A DNA stretch of 34,459 bases. Source: Halomonas sp. 707D7 (lineage in GTDB: Bacteria; Pseudomonadota; Gammaproteobacteria; Pseudomonadales; Halomonadaceae). The position numbers and the translations under genes are program-made. Below are positions 18,510 through 25,863 of this stretch, in pieces. Within the stretch, counting starts at the first letter, position 1, and each line of letters starts with the position of its first letter. Under the pieces are notes generated by a model. That model ran no database searches. It saw only the letters and a list, made by a program, of their open reading frames with translations, and was not told where the DNA came from. The stretch is from NCBI RefSeq assembly GCF_024158715.1, contig NZ_JAMZBC010000016.1, positions 1-34,459 of the forward strand. The letters are read 5' to 3'.

Positions 18510-20210
18510 TTACTCCGGCGACTCGCCCTGCTCTGCGGCCCGGAAGGTTCGGATCAGCCCCTGGCTCGAGGCGTCGAGGCCGTCGAGGGCGCTTTCGCCC
18601 TCCATCATCGCCTGGGTCTCCTTGGCGATCGCCTTGCCAAGCTCCACGCCCCACTGATCGAAGGGGTTGATGTCCCAGATCACCGCCTGCACGAACACCT
18701 TGTGCTCGTAGAGCGCGATCAGCGCGCCCAGGGTGTGCGGCGTAAGCTCGTCCATCAGCACCGTGGTGGAGGGCTGGTTGCCACGGTAGCGCTTGTGCGC
18801 CGGCGGCGTGCCCTCCTCAGCCACGGCGTCGTCGCCGAGCATCAGCACCCGCGACTGGGCGAAGCAGTTGGCCAGCGCCAGGCGGTGCTGGGCCTTGAGG
18901 TGGCGCCGGGTGTCCGGGTCCTCGATGTCGTCGTAGCGCTTGAGCGGGGCGATGAAGTCGCACACCACCGGCTGGGTGCCCTGGTGCAAAAGCTGGTAGA
19001 AGGCGTGCTGGGCGTTGGGGCCGAGCTGGCCCCAGAGCACCGGGCAGGTGGAGTAGCCCACCTCCTCGCCCTGGCGGGTGACCGACTTGCCGTTGGACTC
19101 CATCTCGAGCTGCTCGAGATACGCCGCGAAATACTCGAGGCGCCCATCGTAGGGCAGAATCGAATGAGCGCGGATATCCAGGAAGTTGACGTTCCAGATG
19201 CCCGCCAGGCCCAGCAGTACCGGCAGGTTCTGGTCCAGCGGCGCCTGGCGAAAGTGGTTGTCCATCGCATGGGCACCGGCCAGCAGTGCGCGAAAGTGCG
19301 TCATGCCGACGATCAGCGCGATGGGCAGGCCGATGGTGCCCCACAGCGAGTAGCGCCCGCCGACCCACTCCCAGAACATCAGCTGATGATCCGGCGCGAT
19401 CCCCCACGCGCACATCTTCTCCGGGCTCGCGGAGACGCCGATGAAGTGCTGGCGCACGATCAATTCCGCGCTGACCGGGTCGCTTCCGGCCAGGTCATCG
19501 TGCTCGGAGAGCCGCCCAAGGAGCCAGTCCTTCGCCGTGTTGGCATTGGAGAGCGTATCGATAGTGGTGAACGACTTCGACGACAGGATGAACAGCGTGG
19601 TTTCCGGGTTGAAGCGGGCGAGGTAGTCGGCGAGCTGGGAGCCATCCATGGTCGAGGCAAAATGCACTTCCACCGGATGGATGTCCGCAGGGCGGTAGTC
19701 CGCCAGCGCGTGGGTGACCATCAGGGGGCCGAGATCCGAGCCGCCCACGCCCAGGTTCACCACGTGACGGATCGGCTTTCCGGTCGCGCCGCGCCACTGG
19801 CCTGCGTGCAGGCGCTCCACCAGCCGCTCCATCTGCGTCAGGCTCTCATGCACGGCGGCGACGATGTCGTCGCCCTCCACCGTCAGGGTGGCCTCCGGCG
19901 GCAGGCGAAGCGCGGTGTGCAGTGCCGGGCGATCTTCACTGACGTTCACCCGCTGGCCGCTCAAAAGCGCCTCGATGGCGCCGGGCAGGCCCGCCTCCTT
20001 CGCAAGCGCCAGCAGGTGACCCAGCGTCTCGTCGTTCCAGCGCTGCTTGGAGAGATCCAGCGTCAAGCCGTTCACCGCGCGGGTGAAGGCGCGCCAGCGG
20101 CATTCGCTTGCGCTGAAGAGCTCCTTGAGGTGCACCTGACGGAGCGTGTGCGCGTGGCGCTCGAGCGCTTGCCAGGCGGCAAGCTGGTCGGGAGTGTGGT
20201 GTCGTGCCAA
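18510..20210 (-). CDS. pgi: Glucose-6-phosphate isomerase
   Basis: This 566-aa cytoplasmic enzyme interconverts glucose 6-phosphate and fructose 6-phosphate. Both family signatures are present: LFILSSKSFTTIDTLSNA (residues 207-224) and GGRYSLWGTIGLP (284-296). It also has VNLGVGGSDLGPLMV, MESNGKSVTR, GQLGPNAQHAFYQLLHQGT with the catalytic His, and the C-terminal FDQWGVELGK. No ATG is available near the conserved N-terminus. The best start is TTG at 20210 (MARHHTPDQLAAWQALERH), with AGAGGG nine bases upstream, and the resulting N-terminus aligns with the E. coli protein. It is divergent from cmoA and separated from the downstream parE by 156 bases, where no strong terminator is visible. Confidence 0.95.
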   Translation of the reverse strand: MARHHTPDQLAAWQALERHAHTLRQVHLKELFSASECRWRAFTRAVNGLTLDLSKQRWNDETLGHLLALAKEAGLPGAIEALLSGQRVNVSEDRPALHTALRLPPEATLTVEGDDIVAAVHESLTQMERLVERLHAGQWRGATGKPIRHVVNLGVGGSDLGPLMVTHALADYRPADIHPVEVHFASTMDGSQLADYLARFNPETTLFILSSKSFTTIDTLSNANTAKDWLLGRLSEHDDLAGSDPVSAELIVRQHFIGVSASPEKMCAWGIAPDHQLMFWEWVGGRYSLWGTIGLPIALIVGMTHFRALLAGAHAMDNHFRQAPLDQNLPVLLGLAGIWNVNFLDIRAHSILPYDGRLEYFAAYLEQLEMESNGKSVTRQGEEVGYSTCPVLWGQLGPNAQHAFYQLLHQGTQPVVCDFIAPLKRYDDIEDPDTRRHLKAQHRLALANCFAQSRVLMLGDDAVAEEGTPPAHKRYRGNQPSTTVLMDELTPHTLGALIALYEHKVFVQAVIWDINPFDQWGVELGKAIAKETQAMMEGESALDGLDASSQGLIRTFRAAEQGESPE

Positions 20211-20313
20211 AGCCGTGGGCCCTCTGGTTCGTGGCGTTGCAAAGCCGGGGACTGTCGCGGGTTGTCAAGGACGCGTAAACTACGCAACCTCCACTTTCTA
20301 TCCTGGCTTGCCC

Positions 20314-21057
20314 ATGAGTAACGCATCTTACCGTGACGCTATCTTTTCGACACCCCTTGACCGGGTGGCCCGCTTCTCTTTCGACGAGCAGGTGGTGGCG
20401 TGCTTCCCCGACATGGTTCGCCGATCGATCCCGGGGTACGGCCAGATTCTCGGCATGCTGAGCCTGATCGCGAAGCGCCATCTGCGTCACGGCGCCCACG
20501 TCTATGACCTGGGCTGCTCGCTCGGCGCCTCGGGCCTGGCGCTGGCCGGCGCCCTGCCTGCGGACGCCTTTCGCTATACCGGCGTCGACGTCTCGCCGGC
20601 CATGGTGGAAAAAGCGCGCGACACCTTCTCCACCGAGTGCCCGGAACACGCCATGACGGTGCTCGAGGAAGACATCCGTACCCTCGAGTACGCCTCGTCG
20701 GGCATGATCATCCTCAATTTCACGCTGCAGTTTCTACCACCGGATGACCGCGATGCCCTGCTCGCCAGGCTCTATGCCGCCCTCGAACCCGGCGGCGTGC
20801 TGATCCTGTCGGAGAAGACCGTCGACCCGGACGAGCGCGACAACGCCTGGCGGGTGGAGCGCTACCACGACTTCAAGCGCGCCAACGGCTACTCGGAGCT
20901 CGAGATCAGCCAGAAGCGCACCGCGCTCGAGAACGTGCTGGTTCCCGACAGCCTCGACGCGCTGCACCAGCGCCTGCAGACGGCGGGCTTTCCCCGTTCG
21001 ATGACCTGGTTCCAGTACCTGAACTTCGCCTCGCTGATCGCGTTCAAGGAGGGTTGA
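20314..21057 (+). CDS. cmoA: Carboxy-S-adenosyl-L-methionine synthase CmoA
   Basis: This 247-aa enzyme, identical in length to E. coli CmoA, converts SAM and prephenate to carboxy-SAM (Cx-SAM), the donor used by CmoB. The Rossmann SAM-binding motif is VYDLGCSLGASGLALAGAL (residues 63-81). Other family segments are RDAIFSTPLDRVARFSFDEQ at the N-terminus, MVRRSIPGYGQIL, and FTLQFLPPDDRDALLARLYAAL. I chose ATG 20314 by comparison with the conserved N-terminus; the upstream extension in the same frame has no family resemblance. The Shine-Dalgarno is weak. It forms an operon with cmoB, one base downstream. Confidence 0.95.
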   Translation: MSNASYRDAIFSTPLDRVARFSFDEQVVACFPDMVRRSIPGYGQILGMLSLIAKRHLRHGAHVYDLGCSLGASGLALAGALPADAFRYTGVDVSPAMVEKARDTFSTECPEHAMTVLEEDIRTLEYASSGMIILNFTLQFLPPDDRDALLARLYAALEPGGVLILSEKTVDPDERDNAWRVERYHDFKRANGYSELEISQKRTALENVLVPDSLDALHQRLQTAGFPRSMTWFQYLNFASLIAFKEG

Positions 21058-21058
21058 C

Positions 21059-22066
21059 GTGCCGTTACCGGATGATCACCGCGCCCTCTACCAGGCGTTT
21101 CTCGACCAGGCCGCGGAGAACGAAGCCCTGCTGCCCTGGCTCGCCCGGCTCCCCGCCCAGCTGGCCGCGGGACTCGACAAGAAGCGTCACGGAGATCTCT
21201 CCGTCTGGGAAAAGGCGGTGAAGAAACTGCCGGCACTGCCCGAGGCGCGCCGAGTCATGCTCGACGCCGATACGGTCAGCGTCGAGATGACGCTCGAGGA
21301 GAGCCAGCAGCGCCAGTGCTTCAACCTGCTCAAGAAGCTCGCGCCTTGGCGCAAGGGCCCGTTCAACCTTGGCGGCATCGAGATCGACACCGAGTGGCGC
21401 TCGGACTGGAAGTGGCAGCGCGTGGCGCCGCACCTTTCCGACTTGAGGTACCGCAAGGTACTCGATGTCGGCGGCGGCAGCGGCTATCACGCCTGGCGCA
21501 TGGCCGGCGCGGGCGCCGCCTTCGTGCTGGTGATCGACCCCTCGCCGCGCTTCTACTGGCAGTTTCAGGCGGTGCGCCACTTCGTCGGCGACGTGGACGG
21601 CAACCGCACCCACTTTCTGCCGGTGGGCATCGAGGACGTGCCGGAAAACCTGGGCTTTTTCGACACCGTGTTCTCCATGGGCGTGCTGTATCACCGCGCC
21701 TCGCCCTTCGAGCACCTGAACCAGTTGAAAGCCGCCCTTGCCCCCGGCGGCGAGCTGGTGCTGGAAACCCTGGTGGTCGAAGGCGACGAGCAGACGGTGT
21801 TCGTGCCCGGCGAGCGCTACGCGGCGATGCCCAACGTCTACTTCCTGCCCTCCTCCAAAGCACTCTGCCACTGGCTGACCCGCTGCGGCTTCACCAACGT
21901 GCGCGTCGTCGATGAAGCCCCGACGACGCTTTCCGAGCAGCGCTCCACCGAGTGGATGAGCTACCAATCGCTTGCAGATTTTCTCGACCCCGAAGACCCC
22001 ACGCGCACGATCGAGGGGTATGCGGCGCCACGGCGGGCGGTGGTGATGGCGAACAAAGCTAGCTAG
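21059..22066 (+). CDS. cmoB: tRNA U34 carboxymethyltransferase CmoB
   Basis: This 335-aa enzyme transfers the carboxymethyl group of Cx-SAM to 5-hydroxyuridine at wobble position 34 of tRNAs, giving cmo5U and so expanding codon reading. The GTG start at 21059 lies one base after the cmoA stop, with a strong AAGGAGGG (21046-21053) inside cmoA. Family hallmarks are LAPWRKGPFNLGG, IDTEWRSDWKWQRV, the SAM motif VLDVGGGSGYHAWRM (134-148) and VFSMGVLYHRASPFEHL. It is slightly longer than E. coli CmoB (323 aa). Just after the stop the base composition drops abruptly into AT-rich DNA. Confidence 0.95.
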   Translation: MPLPDDHRALYQAFLDQAAENEALLPWLARLPAQLAAGLDKKRHGDLSVWEKAVKKLPALPEARRVMLDADTVSVEMTLEESQQRQCFNLLKKLAPWRKGPFNLGGIEIDTEWRSDWKWQRVAPHLSDLRYRKVLDVGGGSGYHAWRMAGAGAAFVLVIDPSPRFYWQFQAVRHFVGDVDGNRTHFLPVGIEDVPENLGFFDTVFSMGVLYHRASPFEHLNQLKAALAPGGELVLETLVVEGDEQTVFVPGERYAAMPNVYFLPSSKALCHWLTRCGFTNVRVVDEAPTTLSEQRSTEWMSYQSLADFLDPEDPTRTIEGYAAPRRAVVMANKAS

Positions 22067-22094
22067 ATATTTTCTATTGCGCTTAAGCTACTAA

Positions 22095-22128
22095 AGAACC
22101 TTTGGTTATATGCATAACCAAAGGTTCT
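22095..22128. terminator. Perfect 15-bp hairpin downstream of cmoB
   Basis: The arms are AGAACCTTTGGTTAT (22095-22109) and ATAACCAAAGGTTCT (22114-22128), with a 4-base loop ATGC. The hairpin lies 29 bases after the cmoB stop and probably ends the cmoAB transcript. Neither strand has a classical T-tract after it, so it could instead be a processing stem or a binding site for a dimeric protein. Confidence 0.55.
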
Positions 22129-22497
22129 CAACCAATTTAAGCAAGACTTTCAACTGCGTTATATTTTTTGGAAAATATCAACTATATATAGAACCCATTT
22201 AAATAAATTAAATATGGTCTATAAACTCTAGAACTTATATTAATACATCAAATTTTAGTTTAATTAGATAAAATTAAAAACTTGGAAAATAGTATAATTA
22301 AATTTAAGCTTACATACTTAAGGCAGCGCTGTAAATTTTTTGCCATAAAACCTTCGTTTAATTTTTATTGAGACATTTATAAATTAATCAAATCAAATTT
22401 TACAACTATCAATTTTTATCTTTTCTTGAAGAAATCTTTATCAATATTCACTTTTATTTTCTAAATATGCGTTCAAACTATATTTTTAGATTAACAC

Positions 22498-23103
22498 CTA
22501 ATAATTTTTTGTAAGTTCACTATCAACATAAACACTTACCTCTTTACAGTTATCGTAATCTCTTTCAATATCAGGGAGGCTCGTAGAACATACAGTTCCG
22601 CTGAAGGTAGCTACGAACTCTCCATGAGTAGGGTCTATATTATAACTTTCGATATCAAGGGTTACACGTTCATCCGTATTATCACTCGCCCAATAAAAGT
22701 TTTTTTCAGGATCTGCTTCCCAAGTAATTGCTGCATTACGAATCTCTTTTCCTTCAGAATTAATAAAAGCGAAAACACTTATTGAACGATCGGCCTCTAT
22801 CGGAATAAGTTTTTTTAAATCATCAGAGAGTGATGGTTTTTCATAGCCAGTGATAGATATAGAATAACTTTTTCCGCCTGAGCTTTTAGATAGGAATGAA
22901 TTAGATTCAATATAATTAGACGACCTAAAGCTATTACCTTCAACTTCAACAGCTACAACATTGTAAACTTGAGTATTTCCATCGACCGTAACTTTTACAG
23001 TTCCTATACTTTTTAATGCATTAGCACGTAATACAATTACTACTAATGTAAAAAACAGTATGACTAAAATATAAAAACTTTGTTTCCTCAAAAAATAAAA
23101 CAA
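22498..23103 (-). CDS. Orphan membrane-anchored exported protein in AT-rich island
   Basis: I do not recognise this 201-aa protein. It begins with a TTG at 23103; no in-frame ATG exists, and the start is supported by a perfect TAAAGGAGG upstream. Residues 1-9 are short and basic (MFYFLRKQS), residues 10-27 are a strongly hydrophobic helix (FYILVILFFTLVVIVLRA), and the rest is polar, rich in Ser, Glu, Asp and Asn, and mostly beta-like in pattern. This predicts an N-in anchor with a periplasmic domain. Only two cysteines occur (in TVCSTS and DNCKE, near the C-terminus), which could form a disulfide outside the cytoplasm. Codon use (AAA, ATT, TTA, TCA) is unlike all neighbours, consistent with transfer. 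Possible roles, such as surface stress, phage exclusion or a cell-envelope protein, are speculation. Confidence 0.75.
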   Translation of the reverse strand: MFYFLRKQSFYILVILFFTLVVIVLRANALKSIGTVKVTVDGNTQVYNVVAVEVEGNSFRSSNYIESNSFLSKSSGGKSYSISITGYEKPSLSDDLKKLIPIEADRSISVFAFINSEGKEIRNAAITWEADPEKNFYWASDNTDERVTLDIESYNIDPTHGEFVATFSGTVCSTSLPDIERDYDNCKEVSVYVDSELTKNY

Positions 23104-23107
23104 GATG

Positions 23108-23116
23108 CCTCCTTTA
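23108..23116 (-). promoter_or_regulatory. Strong Shine-Dalgarno deciding the TTG start of the orphan island gene
   Basis: On the minus strand TAAAGGAGG lies four bases before TTG 23103. It is the only good ribosome binding site near the 5' end of the open frame and fixes the start codon there. Confidence 0.7.
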
Positions 23117-23175
23117 GCATAATTGACTACAACTTACCAAAAGATGATTAAATTATTAATTTTTATTTTATAAAA

Positions 23176-23850
23176 TTATCGTCGTAAGATCACCAGCCAC
23201 CTTCCCAGATTCAGAATGCTGGTGAGCGAGGCCGCCACGTAGGTGAAGGCGCAGGCGGTGAGTACGTGGCGGGCGCCGGTCATGTCGGAAGGCGGCACGT
23301 ACTCTTTCAAGAGCGGAAGCGCGCGGTTGAAGCTGGCGTCGAACTCGACCGGCAGGGTGACCAGATGCACCACCGCAGCGGTACCGAAGCTGATGACGGC
23401 AATGGCGATTACCGCGGCGAGCCCGCCGGGCAGGCGGGTGAGGATGAAGAGAAAGGGGGCGACCATCATCAAGAGCGCACCGAGCTTTTCGGCTTTCTGT
23501 GCCACGCCGACCATGCGGCTGCGCGCCACCAGTGGGGCGTAGCCTTCGGCATGCTGGAGGGCGTGGCCAACCTCGTGGGCGGCGACGGTCACGGCGGTGA
23601 GCGAACGCCCGTCGAAGTTCTCCGGGGAGAGGCGCACCGCCTTGGTCAGCGGGTCGTAGTGATCACCCTGCTCGCTCACCTCTACCGCAACGTGGCCGAG
23701 GTCGAAACGCCGCAGCAGATGGCTCGCCAGTTCACCGCCACTACCCGGGTAGTCGTTGCGGCCCCGGGCGTGGCGTTTGAGCACCCATTGCGCCCACAGG
23801 TTGGGAAGCAGAAAGATGGCGAGTGCCAATACGACGAGAAGAACGATCAT
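23176..23850 (-). CDS. Membrane zinc metallopeptidase, YugP family
   Basis: This protein belongs to the neutral zinc metallopeptidase family of B. subtilis YugP (Zn_peptidase_2). With ATG 23850 it has 224 aa; a GTG at 23886 in the same frame would add 12 residues. It has an N-terminal membrane helix (MIVLLVVLALAIFLLPNLWAQ), then QGDHYDPLTKAVRLSPENFDG, then the zinc-binding HEVGH (residues 92-96) in TVAAHEVGHALQHAEGYAPL. Further hydrophobic helices lie at about 118-165, and PVEFDASFNRAL carries the likely third zinc ligand. The active site probably faces the cytoplasm or membrane surface; the substrates are unknown. It is the last gene of a pfpI-app1-peptidase operon, following app1 by 60 bases, in which a small CGGCGT/ACGCCG hairpin (23894-23909) sits. 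Confidence 0.85.
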   Translation of the reverse strand: MIVLLVVLALAIFLLPNLWAQWVLKRHARGRNDYPGSGGELASHLLRRFDLGHVAVEVSEQGDHYDPLTKAVRLSPENFDGRSLTAVTVAAHEVGHALQHAEGYAPLVARSRMVGVAQKAEKLGALLMMVAPFLFILTRLPGGLAAVIAIAVISFGTAAVVHLVTLPVEFDASFNRALPLLKEYVPPSDMTGARHVLTACAFTYVAASLTSILNLGRWLVILRR

Positions 23851-23910
23851 GAGAAGTGCTCGAGCGGGAGTGCCCCCTTGTACCACGAGCGATCGGCGTT
23901 TACACGCCGT

Positions 23911-25053
23911 TCACTGTGAGATGCCGGCCTGCTCCGCTTCCTCCTCGGCCAGGTGCTCCTTGACGTCGCGCTTGACCGCGTCCAGCCCGCGCCGAGAAAT
24001 TCGGCCCTGCCGGTGGGCGTGTTCGGCCATCAGCACGCTGTCGGCCGCCAGCACCAGGTCGCAATCCGTGCCGGCGAGCTCGTCGCGAAGGCGCTCGATG
24101 GCCTCTTGACGCTTGGGGTCCTTGTCCACCCGGCGAATGTAGATGGCCTTGATGCGCCCTGGGTAGGCCTTGACCACTTCGGTGTAGACCTCCGGGTCGT
24201 GCTGACCGCTATCGCCGATCAGGATGCAGGGCATCTCGTCGTAGAGTCCCAGCATGCGATCGATCAGATCGCGCTTGTGATCCTCGGCCTTGCGCGGCCA
24301 GGGCTTGCGCCAGGAGATGCCCCACTCGCGCAGAAACAAAATCGGTCCGACGGGGATGCGGTTCATCTGGAAGAACGCCTCGAGCATCTCGTAGATCGCC
24401 CAGGGCCCGCGGGAAACGTAGAGAATCGGCCGCTCGGCCTTTTCGCTGACGCCGCGATAGAGCGCCTGGTAGAGCGAGGCCACGCCGGGAAAGGCAGTGC
24501 GCCGATGCGGTTTGCGCACGAACAGCCGATAGAGCATCTTAAGCTTCTCGGCAACGCCGGTGAACATGACGGTGTCGTCGATGTCGCTGATCACAAGCAG
24601 GTCCGCCTCCGGGGGCGGCACGTAGACCTCGGCGCTGGTACGCACCGGCGTCCGGCCCTTTGCGCGCACGAGAATGTCCGCACGGTGCCAGGAGACGTCG
24701 ATGGGAAGATCGTGTTCGATGGGAAGATGGGCGTCGAAGTAGCCGTCGCGATCGGTCGTCAGCGTCAGCGTGTTGCGGCCCAAGCTCAGCTCGACGTCAG
24801 CCTCCTTGAAACCGCGACGAAAGATGCGCCGAGCGACATCGGCAGTATCTCGCAGGATGCCGCGCCGTGGGATGGCGCGACCGAGAGCCGCCTGTCGAAA
24901 TACACGCCCCATGACGAAGACTTCCTTCTGCGACCCGTAACCACGGTAGGGATGGACCACCATCCCCCCGCGGCCGCTGTCGCGCTTCATGGGCTTGGCG
25001 ACAACGTGGGCAAGCCGCTTGGCGAAGCTCGCCCACTGGTGGTACCACGCCAT
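23911..25053 (-). CDS. App1-type phosphatase-domain protein (DUF2183)
   Basis: This 380-aa protein has the catalytic domain of yeast App1, a Mg-dependent phosphatidate phosphatase of the HAD-like group. The catalytic motif is VISDIDDTVMFTGV (residues 154-167; DxDxT at Asp157, Asp159, Thr161). It is followed by RPILYVSRGPWAIYEMLEAFF, GPILFLREWGISW and CILIGDSGQHDPEVY, the expected later HAD motifs. Residues 80-145 form a beta-rich domain (ADVELSLGRNTLTLTTDRDG) seen in bacterial App1-like proteins. There is no signal peptide. The bacterial substrate is not established; phosphatidic acid or a related phospholipid is an inference from yeast App1. The start overlaps the stop of pfpI by one base (TGATG), so the two are translationally coupled. 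Confidence 0.85.
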   Translation of the reverse strand: MAWYHQWASFAKRLAHVVAKPMKRDSGRGGMVVHPYRGYGSQKEVFVMGRVFRQAALGRAIPRRGILRDTADVARRIFRRGFKEADVELSLGRNTLTLTTDRDGYFDAHLPIEHDLPIDVSWHRADILVRAKGRTPVRTSAEVYVPPPEADLLVISDIDDTVMFTGVAEKLKMLYRLFVRKPHRRTAFPGVASLYQALYRGVSEKAERPILYVSRGPWAIYEMLEAFFQMNRIPVGPILFLREWGISWRKPWPRKAEDHKRDLIDRMLGLYDEMPCILIGDSGQHDPEVYTEVVKAYPGRIKAIYIRRVDKDPKRQEAIERLRDELAGTDCDLVLAADSVLMAEHAHRQGRISRRGLDAVKRDVKEHLAEEEAEQAGISQ

Positions 25054-25616
25054 CAGGCGTGCTGGCCTGAATGCTTGCCTTCCTGGATCTCCTCGAGCAG
25101 CTTGGCGCAGAAGGCATCGAGGTCTTCCGGCGTACGGCTGGTGACCAGCGCCTGATCACACACCACGGCTTCATCGACCCACTTCACGCCGGCATTCTTG
25201 AGATCCTGGGCGATGCTGTGCACCGAGGTCATTTCGCGACCTTCGACCACGCCGGCATTGATCAGTATCCACGGCGCGTGGCAGATCGCCCCTACCGGCT
25301 TGCCAGCCTGGAAGAACGCCTTGACGAAGCTCAGCGCGTCGTCGTTGGTGCGAAGCTCGTCCGGGTTGAACAGGCCGCCCGGCAGTACCAGCGCGTGGTA
25401 ATCGGACTCGGAAACGTCGGAAAGCGCCTTGTCGGCCTCGTAGGTATCGCCCCACTCGGTTTCTGCCCAGGCGCGAATGCCCTTGCCGGTCGGCGTGACG
25501 ATATGTACCTCGATACCGTTTTTCTGCAGCGAGGCGCGGGGCACGCTCAGCTCGGACTCTTCGAAACCGTCGGCAGCCAGGATCGCGACACGTTTACCGT
25601 TCAGTGCTTGATTCAT
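25053..25616 (-). CDS. PfpI/DJ-1 superfamily protein (type 1 glutamine amidotransferase-like)
   Basis: This 187-aa protein belongs to the DJ-1/PfpI group, whose members act as glyoxalase/deglycase-type or stress proteins. Key segments are RVAILAADGFEESEL at the N-terminus (Glu in the FEESE turn), ADKALSDVSESDYHALVLPGG, and the nucleophile elbow VGAICHAPWIL with the conserved Cys-His pair. I chose ATG 25616 because GGAG at 25626-25623 gives six-base spacing; ATGs at 25619 and 25628 are in frame. It is the first gene of a three-gene minus-strand operon, and its upstream region holds two sets of repeats. Precise activity cannot be assigned from sequence. Confidence 0.88.
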   Translation of the reverse strand: MNQALNGKRVAILAADGFEESELSVPRASLQKNGIEVHIVTPTGKGIRAWAETEWGDTYEADKALSDVSESDYHALVLPGGLFNPDELRTNDDALSFVKAFFQAGKPVGAICHAPWILINAGVVEGREMTSVHSIAQDLKNAGVKWVDEAVVCDQALVTSRTPEDLDAFCAKLLEEIQEGKHSGQHA

Positions 25617-25653
25617 CATGCTCTCCATTTCGTGATGAGGACATTGCGTGGTG

Positions 25654-25692
25654 ACTACTCGTGGTAGCTACTCGTGACAACTACGCGTTACG
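25654..25692. repeat. Three 13-bp tandem repeats upstream of pfpI operon
   Basis: Three imperfect copies lie at an exact 13-base period: ACTACTCGTGGTA, GCTACTCGTGACA and ACTACGCGTTACG. They start 38 bases upstream of the chosen pfpI start, inside its probable 5' leader or promoter. They resemble an array of activator or repressor half sites. Confidence 0.55.
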
Positions 25693-25725
25693 GCCATGCC
25701 GTACAACGCCTTACAAGTGTGGCCC

Positions 25726-25793
25726 ATCTTGTACAATCGTCAAGCGCTAATATAGAACCAGACCAGATACCACGGGCACTAAATCTTGTACAA
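25726..25793. promoter_or_regulatory. Paired TTGTACAA palindromes, candidate operator
   Basis: The 11-base word ATCTTGTACAA occurs twice in the same orientation (25726-25736 and 25783-25793), each containing the perfect palindrome TTGTACAA, 57 bases apart. Related GTACAA and TTACAA words lie at 25701-25716. They sit upstream of the pfpI operon and downstream of the cysN terminator, so they most likely serve the former. Confidence 0.45.
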
Positions 25794-25809
25794 GCCAGGT
25801 AAAACGGGA

Positions 25810-25842
25810 ATAAAAAAGCCGGCCCTTCATCGAAGGGCCGGC
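25810..25842 (-). terminator. Rho-independent terminator of cysDN
   Basis: Read on the minus strand, the perfect 11-bp stem GCCGGCCCTTC/GAAGGGCCGGC (25842-25818, 3-base loop) is followed by TTTTTTATT. It lies 22 bases after the cysN stop and is a textbook intrinsic terminator. Confidence 0.92.
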
Positions 25843-25863
25843 CCGGTTTCGAGACGCGAACGG

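Larger units (their letters stand above)
22067..23175. other. AT-rich genomic island, about 1.1 kb
   Basis: Between the stops of cmoB and the zinc peptidase gene the DNA changes abruptly from GC-rich to strongly AT-rich, with long runs of A and T, and changes back at the far end. It contains one gene (22498-23103, minus strand), a 431-base non-coding arm (22067-22497) with a large perfect hairpin, and a short promoter arm (23104-23175). I found no integrase, transposase, tRNA or flanking direct repeat. The composition suggests horizontally acquired DNA, possibly silenced by an H-NS/MvaT-type protein. Confidence 0.7.

Noticed and set aside
18477-20321. 614-aa open frame antisense to pgi
   Set aside because: Pgi signatures on the minus strand explain the region; the plus-strand frame is a GC-bias shadow.
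25654-25692. Short tandem repeats as a CRISPR array or origin iterons
   Set aside because: The 13-base units are contiguous without spacers, so they are not CRISPR; no replication gene is near and only three copies exist, so an origin is not supported.
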